Origin: an uncultured Clostridia bacterium
GTDB lineage: Bacteria; Bacillota; Clostridia; Oscillospirales; CAG-272
DNA length: 15,881 nucleotides
Reading direction: 5' to 3'
NCBI GenBank assembly: GCA_937898155.1
Contig: CALEJO010000168.1
Location: 1 to 15,881 of the forward strand
Position numbers and translations under genes: made by a program. Under the pieces are notes generated by a model. The model made no database searches and was not told the DNA's origin. It saw only the letters and a list, made by a program, of their open reading frames with translations. Positions 6,512 to 13,595 of this stretch are shown piece after piece. Positions within the stretch are counted from its first letter, which is position 1. Each line of letters starts with the position of its first letter.

Positions 6512-7615
6512 TTGATTATACAACTGGTTGAGGCGAAGCGAACGCTTCTCGCCATGCGAAGCCAAGTCGCCGACATCGGCTCCGCGCTGAAAATCGACCG
6601 TCTGAAAGAGCAGGCGGACGAATATGAACAGAAAACGCTCGTTCCGAATTTTTGGGACGACGCCGAGCGTTCCAGCAAAATTTTGCAGGAACTGAAACGG
6701 ATGCAGGATTCCATTGAGGAATACCGCAAACTGCAAACGTCGCTCGAAGACGCGCTGGCGCTGACGGAAATGGGCATCGAGGAAGAGGACGAAAGCATGA
6801 CCGGGGAGGTCCTCGCCGAGGTGGAACGCATCCAAAAGCTGGCGGAGGAGATGCGGCTCGAAACGTTGCTTTCCGGCGAATATGACGGGTGCAACGCGAT
6901 CGTTTCGCTGCATCCCGGCGCGGGCGGCACCGAGGCACAGGATTGGGCATCGATGCTGTATCGGATGTATACGCGCTGGGCAGAGCGGCACGGCTTCACC
7001 GTGAAGCTGCTCGATTGGCTCGATGGCGATGAGGCGGGGCTGAAAAGCGCGTCGTTCCTCGTCGAGGGCAAAAACGCTTACGGCTTTCTCAAAAGCGAGC
7101 ACGGCGTGCATCGACTCGTGCGTATTTCGCCGTTCGACGCGTCGGGCAGACGGCATACGTCCTTCGCTTCCTGCGAGGTGACGCCGGAACTGGACGACAG
7201 CGTGGATATTGAAATCCGCGACGAAGATATCGAGGTGACAGCGCACCGTTCGAGCGGTGCCGGCGGTCAGCATATCAACAAAACCGACTCCGCGATCCGC
7301 ATCGTGCATAAGCCGACGGGAATCGTCGTCGGATGTCAGACGGAGCGCAGTCAGCTTCAAAACAAAGAAACCGCGATGCGGATGCTGAAAAGCAAGCTCG
7401 CCGAGATCAAATCGAGAGAAAATCTCGAACGGATCGACGATATCCGCGGCGAAAAGGCAAATATCGAATGGGGCTCGCAGATTCGTTCTTACGTATTTAT
7501 GCCCTATACGCTGGCGAAAGACAGCCGCACGGGATATGAAGACGCGAACATCAACGCCGTGATGGACGGCGAAATCGACGGGTTTATCAACGCTTTTTTG
7601 AAAAGCAAAGCATAA
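6512..7615 (+). CDS. prfB: Peptide chain release factor 2 (RF2)
   Basis: This is a 367-residue class I release factor that recognises UGA and UAA and triggers peptide release on the ribosome. It has an N-terminal helical domain (about 1-110), the HPGAGGTEAQDW stretch (134-145), the RF2-type stop-codon recognition tripeptide SPF (206-208, in VRISPFDASGRRHTSF) and the peptidyl-hydrolysis GGQ (251-253, in SSGAGGQHINKTDSA). Start: TTG at 6512 with AGGAG (6498-6502) 9 nt upstream; the next Met is residue 15, which would remove conserved N-terminal helix. Many bacterial prfB genes need a +1 frameshift at a CTTTGAC site near codon 25; here the frame runs through that point (GSALKI) unbroken, so that autoregulation is absent. 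It has its own promoter at 6452-6480. Confidence 0.97.
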   Translation: MIIQLVEAKRTLLAMRSQVADIGSALKIDRLKEQADEYEQKTLVPNFWDDAERSSKILQELKRMQDSIEEYRKLQTSLEDALALTEMGIEEEDESMTGEVLAEVERIQKLAEEMRLETLLSGEYDGCNAIVSLHPGAGGTEAQDWASMLYRMYTRWAERHGFTVKLLDWLDGDEAGLKSASFLVEGKNAYGFLKSEHGVHRLVRISPFDASGRRHTSFASCEVTPELDDSVDIEIRDEDIEVTAHRSSGAGGQHINKTDSAIRIVHKPTGIVVGCQTERSQLQNKETAMRMLKSKLAEIKSRENLERIDDIRGEKANIEWGSQIRSYVFMPYTLAKDSRTGYEDANINAVMDGEIDGFINAFLKSKA

Positions 7616-7663
7616 CCGAACCGAAAAAACAAAATACTATATTTATCACGAAAGGGGATTTTG

Positions 7664-7978
7664 ATGATGTTTAAGAAAACTAAACTTTATGTGGGCGTGG
7701 CGCTCCTCGTTCAGGCGGTATCCTCCGTTGTGATGTTCTTCATCCTGCTCGGCAAGAAAAAGAGCATCGCCGGTGCGTTCTTGGCGCTTGCCACGATCAG
7801 CGGTGTTGCGGGCGGCTACCTCGTTTACGATTGCAAGCAGGACGAAGACGAGTACTTCTGCTGCTGTGACGATGATGATTGCTGCTGCGAATGTGACGAC
7901 GACGATATGGACCTCGACGGGGAACTGTTCTCCCGCGACGAGGAAGCGTCCGAGAACGACGCCGAACCGGAATCGTAA
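7664..7978 (+). CDS. Small two-helix membrane protein with Cys/Asp-rich tail
   Basis: This is a 104-residue protein that I cannot assign to a family. Two hydrophobic helices (about 9-29 and 35-55), joined by a short GKKKS turn, form a hairpin. The tail that follows is extremely acidic and contains eight cysteines: Cys57, then CCC at 66-68, DDDD, CCC at 73-75, E, Cys77 and DDDD, with an acidic end to residue 104. The positive-inside rule (KK at 4-7, KKK at 31-33) makes tail orientation ambiguous. A metal-binding or redox tail is inference; no known motif such as CxxC pairs is present. Start: AAAGGGG at 7651-7657 is 6 nt from ATG 7664; TTG 7661 and ATG 7667 are alternatives. It lies 48 nt after prfB, with no convincing promoter of its own, and is followed at once by a terminator. 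Confidence 0.8.
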   Translation: MMFKKTKLYVGVALLVQAVSSVVMFFILLGKKKSIAGAFLALATISGVAGGYLVYDCKQDEDEYFCCCDDDDCCCECDDDDMDLDGELFSRDEEASENDAEPES

Positions 7979-7984
7979 AAAAAG

Positions 7985-8016
7985 AAAAAGAACGCCGATT
8001 TCGGCGTTCTTTTTTT
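7985..8016 (+). terminator. Intrinsic terminator after the plus-strand genes
   Basis: GAACGCCG (7990-7997) pairs with CGGCGTTC (8002-8009) around a 4-nt loop ATTT. A-T pairs extend the stem outward to 7985/8014, and a run of seven T follows (8010-8016). An A-rich stretch on the left side (7977-7989) gives a T-tract on the other strand too, so it can also stop minus-strand transcription. Confidence 0.93.
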
Positions 8017-8022
8017 GCCATG

Positions 8023-8051
8023 AAAAAAGCCCGTGAAATTCACGGGCTTTT
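8023..8051 (-). terminator. Intrinsic terminator after ftsZ
   Basis: GCCCGTGA (8029-8036) pairs with TCACGGGC (8040-8047) around a 3-nt loop, extended by four A-T pairs. On the minus strand the hairpin is followed by six T (complement of 8023-8028). It lies about 15 nt beyond the ftsZ stop. The plus strand also has a short T-run after it, so it can back up the neighbouring terminator. Confidence 0.92.
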
Positions 8052-8065
8052 CATTTGATGTAAAA

Positions 8066-9193
8066 TCAGCTTCTGTTCTTGCGGAGGATATTCATGATAT
8101 CGTCGAAATCGCTGTCGGAGATCAGATTATCCTTTCCTTCCTTCGGCATAGCCGCGGGAGCTTCCTTTGCGGGAGCGGATGCCACAGGCGTTGCCTGCGG
8201 ACGAGCAGACGAAATCGGCGTAGCGACGGTTTTCTCCTCGGTCTTGAAGCCGGTTGCGATGACGGTGACCTTGATCGTGTCTTCCAGCGTGTTATCGAAC
8301 GTAGCACCCCAGATGATGTTGGCTTCGGGATGCGCTTCGTTCGAGATCATGGAAGAAGCGGTTTCCACTTCGTCGAGACTGATGTCGGGAGAAGCGGTGA
8401 TGTTGATCAGAATACCGGTAGCGCCGGAGATCGACGTTTCGAGCAGAGGGCTCGTCACAGCCGCTTTTGCCGCGGTCTCGGCTTTGTCGCGACCGGTGCC
8501 GACGCCGACACCCATGTGCGCGTAGCCGGCGTTTCTCATAACGGAAGAAACGTCCGCGAAGTCGAGGTTGACGATGCCGGGGATATTGATCAGATCGGAG
8601 ATGCTCTGCACGCCGTGACGAAGCACGTCATCCGCATATTCGAATGCGTTGGCGAGCGTGATGCGGTTCTCGGAGATCTGTTTCAGTCTTTCGTTCGGGA
8701 TCACGACGAGAGAATCGACGAATTCGCGCAAAGCGACGATACCGTTCTCCGCCTGGATCATACGTTTTCTGCCTTCAAAAGAGAAGGGCTTGGTCACGAT
8801 ACCGATGGTCAGAATGCCCATGTCTTTGGCGATCTTCGCCACGACGGGAGCCGCGCCGGTTCCGGTGCCGCCGCCCATACCTGTGGTGATGAACACCATA
8901 TCGGAGCCGCGAATGATGTTGGCGATATCCTCGAGGTTTTCTTCCGCCGCCTGCTTGCCGATGTCAGGGTTGGAGCCAGCGCCGTGACCTTTCGTGATTT
9001 TTTCGCCGATTGCGATCTTCGTAGGAGCGCTGGACGTCAGGAGAACCTGTTTGTCGCAGTTCACCGTCACAAAGTCAACGCCCTGGATCCCCGACTCGAT
9101 CATACGGTTGACTGCGTTGCCACCGCCGCCGCCGACACCGATAACTTTGATTTTCACGCCGCTATCGTAGTTAGAATTAAATTCAAATCCCAT
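8066..9193 (-). CDS. ftsZ: Cell division protein FtsZ
   Basis: This is a 375-residue tubulin-like GTPase that polymerises into the cytoplasmic Z ring and directs septal wall synthesis. It has VIGVGGGGGNAVNRMI (17-32), the tubulin signature GGGTGTG (107-113) and the T7-loop NLDFAD (209-214), whose acidic residues activate GTP hydrolysis in the next subunit. A Pro/Ala-rich linker (about 318-355) leads to the C-terminal peptide DFDDIMNILRKNR. That peptide differs from the common D..IP.FLR form, lacking the proline. The ATG at 9193 has GGAGGA (complement of 9201-9206) 7 nt upstream; the frame is open further upstream only through the A/T-rich leader. It is preceded by its own promoter and by the ftsQ terminator, and ftsA is not adjacent. 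Confidence 0.98.
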   Translation of the reverse strand: MGFEFNSNYDSGVKIKVIGVGGGGGNAVNRMIESGIQGVDFVTVNCDKQVLLTSSAPTKIAIGEKITKGHGAGSNPDIGKQAAEENLEDIANIIRGSDMVFITTGMGGGTGTGAAPVVAKIAKDMGILTIGIVTKPFSFEGRKRMIQAENGIVALREFVDSLVVIPNERLKQISENRITLANAFEYADDVLRHGVQSISDLINIPGIVNLDFADVSSVMRNAGYAHMGVGVGTGRDKAETAAKAAVTSPLLETSISGATGILINITASPDISLDEVETASSMISNEAHPEANIIWGATFDNTLEDTIKVTVIATGFKTEEKTVATPISSARPQATPVASAPAKEAPAAMPKEGKDNLISDSDFDDIMNILRKNRS

Positions 9194-9241
9194 TTGTTTG
9201 TCCTCCTGGTTCTTTTCACTCGAAAATAATGATACGCTATT

Positions 9242-9270
9242 ATTGTAATATGTTTTTTCGCGTTTTGCAA
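9242..9270 (-). promoter_or_regulatory. Sigma-A-type promoter for ftsZ
   Basis: On the minus strand, TTGCAA (9265-9270) and TACAAT (9242-9247; five of six matches to TATAAT) are 17 nt apart. The expected start near 9235 leaves a leader of about 41 nt. A strongly A/T-rich tract (9281-9320) lies upstream and could act as an UP element as well as the ftsQ terminator tail. Inferred from sequence match. Confidence 0.75.
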
Positions 9271-9310
9271 GGGGTTTTTGAAATTTATTTAAAAAAAACA
9301 CAAAAAAACA

Positions 9311-9350
9311 AAAAAATAAGCGCATTTTTCGGATTTGCCCCGAAAAATGC
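9311..9350 (-). terminator. Intrinsic terminator after ftsQ
   Basis: A perfect 11-bp stem (9322-9332 with 9340-9350; minus-strand arms GCATTTTTCGG and CCGAAAAATGC) around a 7-nt loop is followed on the minus strand by GCTTATTTTTTTG and more T-runs. It starts 11 nt after the ftsQ stop. It should separate ftsW-murG-ftsQ from ftsZ. Confidence 0.88.
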
Positions 9351-9361
9351 CGCGAAAATGC

Positions 9362-10144
9362 TTATTCGACGACACCGGTCATCTCAAAAGAGACGGCACC
9401 CGTGCCCTCAGCGCGCAAAATACCGCTGACGTGCTTCATCGTGCGGTCGAGATAGGCGAGCGTTTCGCCGCAATGATGTAGTTTTTCGCTCAGTCCGTCC
9501 GGCGAGCCGCAGAGAAACGTGTATTTGCCGCCGTCCAATTCGGCGCGAATGTCCTGCGTCGAGGAAAGGTCGATGGCGCTGACGCGCGGCGCGATCACCG
9601 ACGTGCGAAATGTCGAAAGGAGCTTCGGCGCGGCGGAATCGGCATCGGCAAATTCGATTTTTTTGCCGAATGCGGGTTGCTTGATCGGGGGAAGAGAAAG
9701 CTTCGTCGGCGCGATTTCGGCGGCGGAAAGCTCGTCCGGAACGAATTCGAGCGGGATCAGCTCCTCCGAGAGAATGAGACAGCCGCTTTCGCTTTGCAGA
9801 TAATACCGCGCCGGATATTCATCGACCGTGATGCGGATTCCCTGAAACAGCACACGCCGCACTTTGACGGAGCGGATGTAAGGGCTGACGGCGCGGACGT
9901 CGGACGCGACGCTGTCAAGATCGACCGCATAAAGATGCGTGTCGGCGCGGATCGCGGCGGCATCCATGACGCTCACCTGCGAAACGACGTTCGTGCCGAC
10001 GATTTCCAGCGTTTTCACGCGGCATTTTGCGAGAAACCACACGGAAATCGCCGCGACGCACAGGAGAAAAAGCGCCGTGAGCAAGACGATGCGACGGTGC
10101 AGTTTTTTCTCTGTCATGCGGGAAACGTTCGATTCAGACTTCAT
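9362..10144 (-). CDS. ftsQ: Cell division protein FtsQ/DivIB
   Basis: This is a 260-residue bitopic membrane protein of the divisome core, which with FtsL and FtsB-type partners activates septal synthesis. It has a short basic cytoplasmic tail, one transmembrane helix (about 19-39), then an extracytoplasmic POTRA domain (about 42-115: VKTLEIVGTNVVS, PYIRSVKVRRVLFQGIRITVDEYP, ending ARYYLQ). A beta-rich domain of the DivIB/FtsQ type follows. The call rests on this architecture and on location after murG. ATG 10144 overlaps the murG stop in an ATGA arrangement with no clear ribosome binding site, so it probably depends on re-initiation after murG. An internal Met10 at about 10117 is an alternative start. 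A hairpin terminator follows. Confidence 0.92.
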   Translation of the reverse strand: MKSESNVSRMTEKKLHRRIVLLTALFLLCVAAISVWFLAKCRVKTLEIVGTNVVSQVSVMDAAAIRADTHLYAVDLDSVASDVRAVSPYIRSVKVRRVLFQGIRITVDEYPARYYLQSESGCLILSEELIPLEFVPDELSAAEIAPTKLSLPPIKQPAFGKKIEFADADSAAPKLLSTFRTSVIAPRVSAIDLSSTQDIRAELDGGKYTFLCGSPDGLSEKLHHCGETLAYLDRTMKHVSGILRAEGTGAVSFEMTGVVE

Positions 10145-11298
10145 TTTTTCTTGTGGCGGTCGAGCAGGACGAATACGTCGCGGCCGAGGAGCCGGTCGAT
10201 GTCCCGGAGGATCGCGTCCTTTGCGTTCGGATTGGCGAAGGTGCGGATATTTTGACGGAGCGAACGGCGAAATTCCGCATCGGTCCGGATGCGGCGCACG
10301 CTCGCTTCGAGCAGATCGGGTGTCAAATGCTTTTCTTCGATCAGAACGGCGGCATCCTTGTCGGCGAGCCGTTTGGCGTTTTCATATTGATGATTGTTCA
10401 CCACGTTCGGGGAGGGAATGATGACGCAGGCGCGCCCGAGGAGCGCCATTTCGGAAAGCGTCATCGCGCCGGCGCGGCAGATCACGACGTCGGCGACGCG
10501 CTCCCACGCGGGCATATCGTAGAGAAATTCCGCGATGCGGACGTTGGGCAGATCGGTGAGCTTCGCCGCCTCGGCTTTTTGCAGAAAGTCGGCGTAGCCG
10601 GAGCGCCCCGTCGCGTGCACGTGAAAGACGGTCGGGTCTTTTGCGGCGACACGCGTCATCAGCGTGAGGGCTTCCTCATTGATGCGCTCCGCGCCGAGAC
10701 TGCCGCCGAACGACAGAATGACACTTTGAATTTCGGACGGGATGCCGAGCGACGTGCGGATCGCGGCGATATCGTCTTCCTCGCCTTGCTTTGGCGGGGA
10801 GATCAGCGGATTGCCGACGCAGAGGATTTTGTCTTTCGCCGTCAGCAGTTTCGCCGTGGCTTCAAAATTCGTATAGATGCGGTCGATCTCGTTTTCGAGC
10901 ATTTTGACCGCCTTGCCGGGAATCGCGTTGGATTCGTGGACGGCGGTCGGGATGCCGAGCTTTGCCGCCGCGTGCAGCGGCGCCCAGCAGACGTATCCGC
11001 CGGTGCCGATCACGATGTCGGGCTTCCATTCAAGCAGCAGTTTTTCCGCTTTGCGCGGCGCGGCAAAATAATCGTAGAGCGTCTTGAAATTTTCAAGTGT
11101 CAAGCGGCGCTGGAGTCCGTGCATTTCGATAGGATAGAGCGGATAGCCCGCCTTGGGAACGAGTTGATTTTCCAGTCCTTTTTTGGTGCCGATGAAGGCG
11201 ATCTCGGAGGACGGCTCTTTTTCCCGGATCGCGTTTGCGATCGCGATCGCGGGATTGATATGTCCGCCCGTTCCGCCGCCGGCGAGAAGAACTCTCAT
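10141..11298 (-). CDS. murG: UDP-GlcNAc:lipid I N-acetylglucosaminyltransferase MurG
   Basis: This 385-residue GT-B glycosyltransferase adds GlcNAc from UDP-GlcNAc to lipid I, giving lipid II on the inner face of the membrane. It has the N-terminal glycine loop GGGTGGHINPA (7-17), GTGGYV in the second glycine loop, HESNAIPGKA, the donor-site SFGGSLGAERIN and the RAGAMTLSE helix. It is slightly longer than the usual 355-370 residues, because of a basic tail ending DRHKKK. ATG 11298 has AAGGAGG (complement of 11304-11310). It starts 18 nt after the ftsW stop and overlaps ftsQ by 4 nt, so ftsW-murG-ftsQ reads as one operon. Confidence 0.98.
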   Translation of the reverse strand: MRVLLAGGGTGGHINPAIAIANAIREKEPSSEIAFIGTKKGLENQLVPKAGYPLYPIEMHGLQRRLTLENFKTLYDYFAAPRKAEKLLLEWKPDIVIGTGGYVCWAPLHAAAKLGIPTAVHESNAIPGKAVKMLENEIDRIYTNFEATAKLLTAKDKILCVGNPLISPPKQGEEDDIAAIRTSLGIPSEIQSVILSFGGSLGAERINEEALTLMTRVAAKDPTVFHVHATGRSGYADFLQKAEAAKLTDLPNVRIAEFLYDMPAWERVADVVICRAGAMTLSEMALLGRACVIIPSPNVVNNHQYENAKRLADKDAAVLIEEKHLTPDLLEASVRRIRTDAEFRRSLRQNIRTFANPNAKDAILRDIDRLLGRDVFVLLDRHKKK

Positions 11299-11316
11299 AA
11301 CTGCCTCCTTGTGTCG

Positions 11317-12549
11317 TCAGGATTCCATGATTGCCGCTTCTTTCGCGGCGGGAACGCGGCGTTCTCCCGAGGAGAAGCGCGAAATGGAAAGAATAATGCC
11401 CATCTCTGCGAGCTGCATTACGAGCGCGGTGCCGCCGTAGCTGAAAAAGGGAAGCGCGATGCCTGTGGTCGGGATCGTCGTCGTGACGACCGCGATATTG
11501 AGAAACGCCTGCACGCCGACCTTCAACGTCAGCCCCGCGGCGAGCAGGGAGGAGAAGGCATCGGGCGCATTTTTGGCGATATGGAAACCGCGCCAAATGA
11601 AGAAAACGAACAGCGCGATCAGCGTGATCGCACCGACAAAGCCCAGCTCCTCGCAGACGATGGCGAAGATAAAATCGTTCTGCGGCTCGGGCAGATAGAG
11701 ATGCTTTTGATAGCTGTTTCCGAGTCCGACGCCGAAAAAGCCGCCGGAGCCGATGGCGAGCAAGCTCTCGTAGGGCTGATAGCCGCCGCCGGAAAGGTCG
11801 TTTTCGGGATGAAGCCAGACGTCCACGCGCTTTTTGGTGTAATCGGTAAATAAGATCAGCCCGAGCGCCGCCGCGCCGAACGAGCCGGCGATGCCGCCGA
11901 GCCATTTGGAGCTTGCGCCGGACATGAAGATCATGCACGCGCCGAGCAAAAACAGAATGATCGTGCCGGACATATGTTTTTCGAGCGCGACCGTGCCGCA
12001 GACGAGAACCACGATGCCCGCCGGAATCAAAATGCCGTAGCGGAACGTTTTGATGCGATCACCGAACTTGGCTATGTAAAGTGCCAAAAGAAGCACAAGC
12101 GCGAATTTCATGACCTCGGACGGCTGAAATTGCACGACTCTCAGATTGACCCAGCGCCGCGCGCCTTTGGACACCACGCCGATGCCCGGAACGAAGACGA
12201 GCCAAAGAAGCAGATAGCTCGCACCGAAGATGGGCAGAGCGATCTTTTTGAGAAACCCGTAATCGACGAGTGACATTCCGATCATCGCGAATACGCCGAG
12301 CGTCGCCCAGAGAAGTTGCTTTTTGATGAAATAAAAGCTGTCGCCCATACGGGCGTCGGCGTAAACGTAGCCCGCCGAGGAGACCATGATCGAGCCGTAG
12401 CAGAGAAGCAGAATGACGAGGACGAGAAACGGTCTGTCGACGCCGCCGCGCACGCGGTAAACGGTCGTTTTGTCCGGCGCGATCAGTTCACGGAAAAAAG
12501 AAAGAATCGGTTTTTTCTTTCGGGAGCGGTCAAGAGGAAATTCCGTCAT
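11317..12549 (-). CDS. ftsW: FtsW/SpoVE-type SEDS peptidoglycan glycosyltransferase
   Basis: This is a 410-residue SEDS-family membrane protein with about ten transmembrane segments after a 37-residue basic cytoplasmic tail. SEDS proteins polymerise lipid II into glycan chains outside the membrane with a class B PBP partner. The hallmark KGARRWVNL (128-136) and FQPSE (141-145) are present. So is the large extracellular loop WLHPENDLSGGGYQ (245-258), where Asp251 lies at the place of the SEDS catalytic Asp (position inferred from the family pattern), and the PEPQNDFIFAI stretch. FtsW, rather than SpoVE or RodA, is chosen from position beside murG; paralogue identity is not certain. ATG 12549 has GAGGAGGT (complement of 12556-12563). 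murD, its usual upstream neighbour, is missing. Confidence 0.93.
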   Translation of the reverse strand: MTEFPLDRSRKKKPILSFFRELIAPDKTTVYRVRGGVDRPFLVLVILLLCYGSIMVSSAGYVYADARMGDSFYFIKKQLLWATLGVFAMIGMSLVDYGFLKKIALPIFGASYLLLWLVFVPGIGVVSKGARRWVNLRVVQFQPSEVMKFALVLLLALYIAKFGDRIKTFRYGILIPAGIVVLVCGTVALEKHMSGTIILFLLGACMIFMSGASSKWLGGIAGSFGAAALGLILFTDYTKKRVDVWLHPENDLSGGGYQPYESLLAIGSGGFFGVGLGNSYQKHLYLPEPQNDFIFAIVCEELGFVGAITLIALFVFFIWRGFHIAKNAPDAFSSLLAAGLTLKVGVQAFLNIAVVTTTIPTTGIALPFFSYGGTALVMQLAEMGIILSISRFSSGERRVPAAKEAAIMES

Positions 12550-12571
12550 CGTCTTACCTCCTCACGTTTTT

Positions 12572-12600
12572 ATTATAGCGAAAATAATCAAAGAAAACAA
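12572..12600 (-). promoter_or_regulatory. Candidate promoter for ftsW-murG-ftsQ
   Basis: On the minus strand a perfect TATAAT (12572-12577) lies 17 nt downstream of a weak -35 TTGTTT (12595-12600, three of six matches). The -35 box is within the last codons of mraY. The perfect -10 in an otherwise GC-rich region is the main support. Confidence 0.55.
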
Positions 12601-13571
12601 TAGGTAATGATTCCCATCACGAGCGTGACGCCGACGCCGAGAAAGACGATCGCCGGCTCGGACCAGCCGCATTGCTCGAAATGATGGTGGATCGGGGACA
12701 TTTTGAAAATGCGTTTGCCGTGCGTCAGCTTGAAATAGGAGACCTGCAAAATGACGGACGCGGTCTCGATGACGTAAAAGAGTCCGACGAGCAGAATGAC
12801 GAGCGGTTGATTCATCCAAAGCGCGAGTCCCGCGACCATGCCGCCGAGGAACAGGGAGCCGGTGTCGCCCATAAAGATGCGGGCGGGATGCCAGTTATAG
12901 ACGAGAAAACCGAGGCAACCGCCGAAGACCGTTCCGGCGAGCAGAGAAAGGGAAAAATCGCTTCCGCCGAACGGGAGCGCGAATCCGCAGACGATGAAAA
13001 AGACCGCGACGACGGCGGAAACCGAACTGCAAAGCCCGTCGATGCCGTCGGTCAGATTGACGCTGTTATTGATGCCGACGAGCACGAGAAGCACGAGCAG
13101 ATAATAGGCGGGACCGAATTCGACGGTTTTGCCGAAAAACGGGAAATAAACCGCGGTATCGATCAGATCCAAGAACGCCATGCCGAAAAGATAAAGCGCG
13201 GCGGCGACGAGTTGCAGGAGAAATTTCTGATAGGCGCGAAGTCCCTCGTTCTGCTTTTTGAGCAGCTTGGCGCGATCGTCGATAAAGCCGATCACCCCGC
13301 CGAGAAGCGCATAGCCGAGCGTCAGCCAGACGCGGAGCAGGGCTTCTTTTTCAAACGCGAAAAAGGAAAATGCCGCGGCGGTGAGCAGAATGGCGGCAAT
13401 AAAGAAAAGTCCGCCCATCGTGGGCGTCCCTTCCTTCGATTTATGCCAGCGCGGTCCGATTTCGAGGATCGGTTGCCCGAGTTTTTTGCTGATCAGCGTG
13501 GGGATGAATTTTTTGGAAAACAGCGCGGTGAGCGCAAAGGGAATCAGCACGGATAAGATAAAGTAAAGCAT
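12588..13571 (-). CDS. mraY: Phospho-N-acetylmuramoyl-pentapeptide transferase MraY
   Basis: This is a 327-residue polytopic membrane enzyme that transfers phospho-MurNAc-pentapeptide from UDP to undecaprenyl phosphate, making lipid I. The catalytic and Mg-binding motifs are all visible: GFIDDRAK with Asp98-Asp99, NNSVNLTDGIDGL (168-180), RIFMGDTGSLFLGG (231-244) and the cytoplasmic PIHHHFEQCGWSE. The early KEGTPTMGG (46-54) is also diagnostic. Length is normal to slightly short. ATG 13571 is preceded by AGGAAG (complement of 13578-13583), and it follows the murF stop by 24 nt, so it belongs to the murE-murF-mraY unit. The next gene is ftsW rather than the more common murD. Confidence 0.98.
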   Translation of the reverse strand: MLYFILSVLIPFALTALFSKKFIPTLISKKLGQPILEIGPRWHKSKEGTPTMGGLFFIAAILLTAAAFSFFAFEKEALLRVWLTLGYALLGGVIGFIDDRAKLLKKQNEGLRAYQKFLLQLVAAALYLFGMAFLDLIDTAVYFPFFGKTVEFGPAYYLLVLLVLVGINNSVNLTDGIDGLCSSVSAVVAVFFIVCGFALPFGGSDFSLSLLAGTVFGGCLGFLVYNWHPARIFMGDTGSLFLGGMVAGLALWMNQPLVILLVGLFYVIETASVILQVSYFKLTHGKRIFKMSPIHHHFEQCGWSEPAIVFLGVGVTLVMGIITYCFL

Positions 13572-13595
13572 GAAACACTTCCTGTTGTTCCGAAC

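Noticed and set aside
6510..6515. CTTTGA at the prfB start, resembling the RF2 frameshift site
   Set aside because: The frame that would read into it has a stop at 6480-6482 and no start codon before CTT TGA. The homologous frameshift position is about 25 codons further on.
6502..6531. GTG-started 9-codon mini-frame overlapping the prfB start
   Set aside because: It overlaps the AGGAG that serves prfB, has no ribosome binding site of its own, and ends at a GGT TGA context unlike the known shift site.
7616..7663. Separate promoter for the Cys-rich membrane protein gene
   Set aside because: A TACTAT/TATATT stretch could be a -10 box, but no acceptable -35 box lies 16-18 nt upstream.
10153..11853. 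566-codon plus-strand open frame across murG and ftsW
   Set aside because: It is antisense to two clear genes, Arg/Asp-rich, and has no fold-like hydrophobic pattern. It is a mirror of GC-rich codon use.
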